DNA from: Coriobacteriaceae bacterium
GTDB lineage: Bacteria; Actinomycetota; Coriobacteriia; Coriobacteriales; UBA8131
Direction: 5' to 3'
NCBI GenBank assembly: GCA_012515495.1
Contig: JAAYYH010000053.1
Coordinates: 1-10,263, forward strand
DNA: 10,263 bases
Made by a program: the position numbers and the translations under genes. Of the stretch, positions 6,265 to 10,263 are shown piece after piece (position 1 is the stretch's first letter; the number at the start of each line of letters is the position of its first letter). Under the pieces are notes generated by a model that was not told the DNA's origin, did no database searches, and saw only the letters and a list, made by a program, of their open reading frames with translations.

Positions 6265-6987
6265 CTACAATATCTTGCTTAAGAATTCCTTTGTTCTCTC
6301 ATTCTTAGGATTATTGTATATCTCCTCTGGAGTTCCCTCTTCGATAATCTTTCCTTCATCCATAAAAATGATCCTATCGGCCACCTCGCGTGCAAAACCC
6401 ATCTCATGAGTGATGACGATCATGGTCATGCCGTCATTAGCAAGCTGTTGCATAACGCCTAATACATCTCCAACAAGCTCAGGATCCAAGGCTGACGTTG
6501 GCTCATCAAACAACATTATCTTTGGATTCATCGCCAATGCTCGAGCAATGGCGACTCTCTGTTTTTGCCCACCAGAGATCATCGAAGGATAGACATCAGC
6601 CTTATCAGCCATACCAACTTTCTCCAAGAGCAGTTTGCCTTCTTCGATAGCTTCTTCTTTGGACATCCCTTTGACGTATATCAACCCCTCAATAACATTA
6701 CCCATCACAGTCATATGGGGAAACAGGTTGAAATGCTGGAAGACCATACCCACTTCACGACGGATAAGATGCAGCTTCTTGCTCTTGTGTGATACTTTCT
6801 GTCCATCAATGGTTATTGTGCCTTTCTGAGCTCTTTCGAGGAAATTGATACACCTAACCAGAGTACTCTTTCCCGAACCGCTGGCACCGATGATGACAAC
6901 TACCTCCCCAGCATCGACTGACAGGTTTATATCCTTTAAAACATGGTGCTTTCCATACCACTTGTTCAGCTTGTTTACCTTGATCAT
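6265..6987 (-). CDS. glnQ: Polar amino acid ABC transporter ATPase
   Basis: This cytoplasmic ATPase powers a polar amino acid (PAAT family) importer. It has 240 residues, normal for GlnQ/HisP-type subunits. Seen in order: A-loop Tyr11 (NKWYGKHHVLKD), Walker A GASGSGKST at 34-42, Q-loop Gln84 in MVFQHFNLFPHMTV, signature ISGGQKQRVAIARAL from 137 (Ile in place of the usual Leu), Walker B KIMLFDEP at 156-163, D-loop SALDPE, and switch His194 in VITHEMGFAREVADR. All catalytic residues are present. The start ATG 6985-6987 has AAGGAG 8 nt upstream. The gene begins 12 nt after the permease gene ends, so the two are in one operon. The symbol reflects the family; the substrate could be glutamine or another polar amino acid. 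Confidence 0.95.
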   Translation of the reverse strand: MIKVNKLNKWYGKHHVLKDINLSVDAGEVVVIIGASGSGKSTLVRCINFLERAQKGTITIDGQKVSHKSKKLHLIRREVGMVFQHFNLFPHMTVMGNVIEGLIYVKGMSKEEAIEEGKLLLEKVGMADKADVYPSMISGGQKQRVAIARALAMNPKIMLFDEPTSALDPELVGDVLGVMQQLANDGMTMIVITHEMGFAREVADRIIFMDEGKIIEEGTPEEIYNNPKNERTKEFLSKIL

Positions 6988-6999
6988 GCTGATGTCTCC

Positions 7000-7647
7000 T
7001 TATTCGCGATAATCACTGATATTCAGCTTCTTTTCGACGAAATTCGCTAAAGCTGTGAGTATGGTGGTCATCGTCAGGTAATAGACTGCAGCAATAGTGA
7101 GAAAATCCATTAACCTGTAAGTAGCCGATCCGTACTGTCGCGCCAACAGCAGCAGTTCGGGCACAGCTATCGCGCTGGCCAGCGACGAGTCCTTGAGAGC
7201 AATGATGAACTGATTGCTGAGAGGCGGAATTGCTCGCTTCAATGCCTGAGGCAAGATAATGCGCCTCATGATTATCCAGTTTGTCATGCCCAGCGATTTG
7301 CCCGCCTCTCGTTGCCCCCTATCAACCGACTGGATAGCTCCCCTGAAGATTTCCGCGATATAAGCGCCATTGTGAATGCCAAGTGCGATGAATGCAGATG
7401 GGAGCTGGTCCAGCTTGATTATGCTAACCAAACCAAAGTAGATGAATAACAACTGCAGGAGCAGCGGTGTTCCTCTAATCAGCCAAATATAGAATTTTGA
7501 TAGATAGCTGAGAATCTTAAACTTCGATAACCGCATCAAGGCAAAAATCAGGCCAAGAACCAAGCCGATGACGATGCCGACCGCGGTAACCTGAAGTGTC
7601 ATCCCCGCAGCTGGTAGAAAATCATAGAAGTACTTCAGTATCTCCAT
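7000..7647 (-). CDS. glnP: Polar amino acid ABC transporter permease
   Basis: This is a membrane subunit of the PAAT importer (HisM/GlnP family), 215 residues. Seen: a first hydrophobic helix at about 14-38, the family motif WLIRGTPLLLQLLFIYFG (55-72), NGAYIAEIFRGAIQSV (93-108), and the EAA coupling loop GQREAGKSLGM...ILPQALKRAIPPL (111-143) that docks on the ATPase. Helices at about 145-168 and 183-203 and a basic C-terminus follow. Only one permease is present, so a homodimer is expected. ATG 7645-7647 is preceded by AAGGAG about 10 nt away. It sits between the binding-protein gene (119 nt upstream, with two hairpins between) and the ATPase gene. Confidence 0.94.
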   Translation of the reverse strand: MEILKYFYDFLPAAGMTLQVTAVGIVIGLVLGLIFALMRLSKFKILSYLSKFYIWLIRGTPLLLQLLFIYFGLVSIIKLDQLPSAFIALGIHNGAYIAEIFRGAIQSVDRGQREAGKSLGMTNWIIMRRIILPQALKRAIPPLSNQFIIALKDSSLASAIAVPELLLLARQYGSATYRLMDFLTIAAVYYLTMTTILTALANFVEKKLNISDYRE

Positions 7648-7670
7648 CGCGTGACGTCTCCTTGTTTAAT

Positions 7671-7717
7671 TAAAAAAGAAGTGCGGGTTGATTAATCAAC
7701 AATCAACGAACCCGCAC
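7671..7717 (-). terminator. Terminator-like hairpin between the binding protein and permease genes
   Basis: On the minus strand GTGCGGGTT (7717-7709) pairs perfectly with AACCCGCAC (7689-7681). It is followed by TTCTTTTTT (7680-7672). The loop includes the palindrome TTGATTAATCAA. It lies 50 nt after the glnH stop and 24 nt before the glnP start. An incomplete terminator here would make more binding-protein mRNA than permease/ATPase mRNA, a known arrangement in ABC importer operons. Confidence 0.7.
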
Positions 7718-7725
7718 CTGTTGCA

Positions 7726-7759
7726 GCATGCCCGCTAGCTATCCGCGGCACAGGCATGC
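7726..7759 (-). repeat. Second inverted repeat just after glnH
   Basis: GCATGCC and GGCATGC form a 7-bp perfect stem around a 20-nt loop, 7 nt after the glnH stop. There is no T-tract after it on the minus strand. It may protect the 3' end of the glnH message from exonucleases, as intercistronic hairpins do elsewhere; this is inference. Confidence 0.5.
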
Positions 7760-7766
7760 ACGCAAA

Positions 7767-8561
7767 TTATTTGGTTGTAACGTCAACTCCATTGAGCCAT
7801 TTCTTGCTGATCTCGGTCATGACTCCCTCGTCATGAAGCTCTTGGAGGATCTTGTTGATCTCGGCAAGTAGCTCGGTATCAGCTTTATTGATAGCGATAG
7901 CCATCTGCTCAAGTCTCATTATCTCACCACAGAGCATTAGATCTTCGCCACCTTGGATAGTGCTCATGGCGTCGATTGCAACCAATTTATCGGTGATAAC
8001 CCCATCGACTCTGCCGTTAATCAGTTCCATAATCGTGGCATTATCATCTTGGTATGTCTGAACCGTTGCTCCAAGACTCTCGGCGTCTTGCACGAAGTTC
8101 GTTCCCGTTGCGACAGCGATGCTTTTCCCTGCCATTTCTTCTGGATTGGTAATCCCAGAGTCAGCACGAACAACTAGCTGCGCGCCAGAGTAGTAGTAAG
8201 GAATGGTGAAATCAACCTCTTTTTGACGCTCTTCGGTTATAGCCATGCTGCCCAAGATGCCATCATAACGACCAGCTTTGAGGCCCTCAACCAAACCATC
8301 CCAATCTGAGGTAACATAGTTCAGCTCAACACCGAGCCTCTCGGCGATGGCTTTTCCTGTATCAACATCAAATCCAACAGGTTGCCCTTCTTCAATGAAG
8401 TTGAATGGTTTATAACCACCACTGCCTACTACGGTGAGCTCTTTGGAATCTTGCACTCTCTTGAGGCTATCCACTTCCTTGCTGGATTCCCCACAGCCTG
8501 TCAATACGAATGACAGAGCTAAGATTGCTACGACTAGTACCCCTATTCTCCTAAACAACAT
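7767..8561 (-). CDS. glnH: Amino acid-binding lipoprotein of a polar amino acid ABC importer
   Basis: This extracytoplasmic solute-binding protein (SBP family 3) delivers a polar amino acid to the permease. It has 264 residues. Seen: a lipoprotein signal MLFRRIGVLVVAILALSFV with lipobox LTGC and Cys23 as the predicted lipid-anchored residue, then a short linker. Lobe 1 begins at ELTVVGSGGYKPFNF (41-55), followed by GFDVDTGKAIAERLG, WDGLVEGLKAGRYDGILGSM and ITEERQKEVDFTIPYY with the likely carboxylate-binding Arg112. Lobe 2 has KSIAVATGTNF, GRVDGVITDKLVA with Asp191, and the C-terminal KWLNG. I chose ATG 8559-8561, with GGGAAAGGA upstream; an in-frame TTG at 8591 would put ten polar residues before the signal peptide. 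It is first in the operon with the permease and ATPase. The substrate is not predictable from sequence alone. Confidence 0.94.
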   Translation of the reverse strand: MLFRRIGVLVVAILALSFVLTGCGESSKEVDSLKRVQDSKELTVVGSGGYKPFNFIEEGQPVGFDVDTGKAIAERLGVELNYVTSDWDGLVEGLKAGRYDGILGSMAITEERQKEVDFTIPYYYSGAQLVVRADSGITNPEEMAGKSIAVATGTNFVQDAESLGATVQTYQDDNATIMELINGRVDGVITDKLVAIDAMSTIQGGEDLMLCGEIMRLEQMAIAINKADTELLAEINKILQELHDEGVMTEISKKWLNGVDVTTK

Positions 8562-8833
8562 CACATCATCCTTTCCCGTTTTCGCTGGCAAATTAACCGC
8601 TTATTGCTTAAACGATTGCTTCTACTATACGGAAGTGAGGTAAATTGATAGCGGGAGGCCACTTTTTCCACAAAATGCCTACCGGATGCCCATCAGTTCT
8701 CTTAAAAACCTACTTAAGCTGATAGATTTAATCATTATCCATATTTACCTTGGGTTCTGACCGTACTATGATGCGAGAAATAAGAAACGCTGATATACAT
8801 GGCGCTTTGAGACTTAAGGAAAGGAGTTGCTTT
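8562..8833. other. Divergent intergenic region between glnH and the flavoprotein gene
   Basis: This 272-bp AT-rich region separates the two divergent transcription units. Toward glnH there is a -10-like TATAGT (8629-8624, minus strand), but no good -35 at 16-18 nt, so the glnH promoter is not settled. Toward the flavoprotein gene there is a better candidate, listed separately. An inverted repeat CTTAA, eight bases, TTAAG (8701-8718) lies between the two and could be an operator. No small ORF or RNA gene was recognised. Confidence 0.4.
8744..8772 (+). promoter_or_regulatory. Candidate promoter of the exported flavoprotein gene
   Basis: TTTACC (8744-8749) and TATGAT (8767-8772) are separated by exactly 17 nt. 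They match the sigma-70 consensus at four and five of six bases. The start of transcription would be near 8780, giving a 5' leader of about 55 nt before ATG 8834. Confidence 0.45.
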
Positions 8834-10263
8834 ATGAACGACGAAACACAACCAATCACTCATAGCCTGACAAGACGAGGCTTCCTAAAAAGCGTGGCGC
8901 TTGGCGCAGTTGCAGTTGGAGCGGCGGGCAGTGGGCTCACAGCCTGTTCTCCCGCTCAAAATACTAAGCCTGCAGATTCTAATGGTGCAACGCCCCCAGG
9001 TGGCACTGGTGCGTTCGAGCCAATACCTCTCAATCCACAAGATTACGATTATACAAAGAACACCATTGACGATTTCTCAAAGAGCACGCTTTTCTCAGAA
9101 TGGAAGCTTGGTCCTTTCACGATCAAGCACCGTATGGTCAAATCGGCAGCCTTCCAGTTAGCGTTCCTTCGCGGTATTCCCGAAGAATACATTGGCTACT
9201 ACGAGCGTATGGCTAAAGGCGGAGTCGACATGATCTGGGTCGAGGACTTTGCCAATATCTGGTCAGTGACAGCCAGTCCGGGTATGAAGAAAGAGATTGA
9301 GGCTTACGATGTCAAAGGTCTTCTTGATGCGCTGCATTCTGCCGGATCACACGTAGGTTATCAGTTTGACACCATGGGTTCTCCTATTGGTCCACTGGAT
9401 TACCATGCTCCTTTCATCGGCAACTACAGCACCGAGGAAGTCAAGCAATGGGTACAAGACCTTGGTGGCATCGGCAAGAAACTGCAAGACTTGGGCTTTG
9501 ACGCCTTTGAGCTGAACTTCGCCGCTAACAACGTAGGGCAGTCGTTCCTGTCTCGGGCGCGGAACAACAGGACTGATGAGTACGGCCCGCAGTCACTGGA
9601 GAACCGTACCAGATTCGCCGTTGAGGTGATCAAGGCTATAAAAGAGGCCTGTGGCAAGGACTTCGTCGTACAGGTTTTGATGAACGGTATCGAGGAAAAT
9701 GATGTGAAACTTGGTGACAGCTCGCTTTATACCTCAGTTGAAGAGAACAAAGCGATTGCCAAGATACTCGAAGAAGCAGGAGCTGATAGCCTGCATGTAC
9801 GTTTAGGGCCGGGCGGTCAGCATATAGCGCAATTTGCTAATGACCTCTATTTCTCTGCGCGAGGCTTTGAAGGTACAACCGGTTATGGGACGATGTTCGA
9901 TTTCTCCCGTCACTTCCAAGGTAAGTTGCGGGCCAATCATTCAGGATGCGGCATGATGATAGACGTAGCTGCCGAGATCAAGAGTGCGGTATCCATACCT
10001 GTTGGTGCGGCAACCTACATGGACCCGGCTCAGGCTCCCGATTATTTCGAAGCCGCTCTCTCAGAGGGCAAGCTGGACTTCCTTGTCATGAATCGACCCT
10101 TATGTGTTGATACGGAGTACGTGAATAAGCTGCGAGAAGGACGCATCGATGAGATCGCGCCTTGCACTCGTTGCCTGCATTGTTTCTTCGATTCCGATAA
10201 ATCAGGCAAACTGATGGAACACTGTCGTGTCGCCGCGGTTAACTGGCGGGCCTTCGGTGAGGA
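8834..10263 (+). CDS. Tat-exported OYE-family/2-enoate reductase-like flavoprotein, partial
   Basis: The first 476 residues are visible and the gene runs off the right edge. AAGGAG lies 7 nt before ATG 8834. Seen: a twin-arginine signal SLTRRGFLKS (Arg14, Arg15), a hydrophobic Ala/Gly/Val stretch, and lipobox LTAC with Cys38, so it is probably exported folded with its cofactor and lipid-anchored outside. After a Pro/Gly/Asn-rich linker comes an FMN TIM barrel: FTIKHRMVKSAAF (95-107), GFDAFELNFAANN (221-233), NRTDEYGPQSLENRTRF (245-261), SIPVGAATYMDP, and LVMNRPLCVD. Then come Cys444, Cys447, Cys450 and Cys464, placed like the [4Fe-4S] ligands of 2-enoate/2,4-dienoyl-CoA reductases. The usual HGAHGYL active-site block is NFAANNV, so both histidines are missing. 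A C-terminal FAD/NAD(P) domain may follow outside the window. It probably reduces an unknown extracellular unsaturated compound or acts as another redox protein; substrate unknown. Confidence 0.88.
   Translation, partial: MNDETQPITHSLTRRGFLKSVALGAVAVGAAGSGLTACSPAQNTKPADSNGATPPGGTGAFEPIPLNPQDYDYTKNTIDDFSKSTLFSEWKLGPFTIKHRMVKSAAFQLAFLRGIPEEYIGYYERMAKGGVDMIWVEDFANIWSVTASPGMKKEIEAYDVKGLLDALHSAGSHVGYQFDTMGSPIGPLDYHAPFIGNYSTEEVKQWVQDLGGIGKKLQDLGFDAFELNFAANNVGQSFLSRARNNRTDEYGPQSLENRTRFAVEVIKAIKEACGKDFVVQVLMNGIEENDVKLGDSSLYTSVEENKAIAKILEEAGADSLHVRLGPGGQHIAQFANDLYFSARGFEGTTGYGTMFDFSRHFQGKLRANHSGCGMMIDVAAEIKSAVSIPVGAATYMDPAQAPDYFEAALSEGKLDFLVMNRPLCVDTEYVNKLREGRIDEIAPCTRCLHCFFDSDKSGKLMEHCRVAAVNWRAFGE

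Noticed and set aside
8562..8591. Longer GlnH from TTG 8591.
   Set aside because: It would put ten polar residues before a standard lipoprotein signal; ATG 8561 has a good ribosome site.
9424..9657. Minus-strand open frame of 77 codons.
   Set aside because: It lies opposite the conserved barrel core of the flavoprotein gene and has no recognisable motif or ribosome site.

Overview
The window looks like chromosomal DNA of an anaerobic bacterium with moderate GC content. Genes are tightly packed, Shine-Dalgarno sites are strong, and at least one gene starts with TTG. The last gene encodes a Tat-exported, lipobox-bearing flavoprotein of the Old Yellow Enzyme/2-enoate reductase type. Such proteins are common in Coriobacteriia (Eggerthellaceae) and in some other respiratory anaerobes, so that is my tentative lineage guess; the window alone cannot prove it.

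Layout. (1) Positions 1 to about 4880, minus strand: a branched-chain amino acid operon, transcribed right to left as promoter, leader peptide, attenuator, ilvB, ilvN, ilvC, ilvD. ilvD runs off the left edge. The leader is the most informative new element. It is a 33-codon ORF (4714-4815) packed with Val and Ile codons, followed by an intrinsic terminator (4655-4690). A segment inside the ORF can pair with the 5' arm of that terminator. (2) 4961-6199, minus: a YbdG-type MscS-family mechanosensitive channel starting at TTG. (3) 6265-8561, minus: a three-gene polar amino acid ABC importer (lipoprotein binding protein, permease, ATPase), with two hairpins after the binding-protein gene, one of them terminator-like. 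(4) 8562-8833: divergent intergenic region. (5) 8834 to the right edge, plus: the 5' part of the exported flavoprotein gene, with a Tat signal, lipobox, TIM barrel, Fe-S-type cysteines, and changed residues at the usual active-site histidines.

How the parts work together. IlvBN condenses pyruvate (or pyruvate plus 2-oxobutanoate) to acetohydroxyacids, IlvC isomerises and reduces them, and IlvD dehydrates them to the 2-oxo acids that precede valine, leucine and isoleucine. The leader should couple this operon to charged tRNA-Val and tRNA-Ile. The importer would bring in amino acids, and the channel would protect against osmotic downshock. The flavoprotein is an apparently unrelated envelope redox enzyme. 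No mobile elements, tRNA/rRNA genes or CRISPR arrays were seen.
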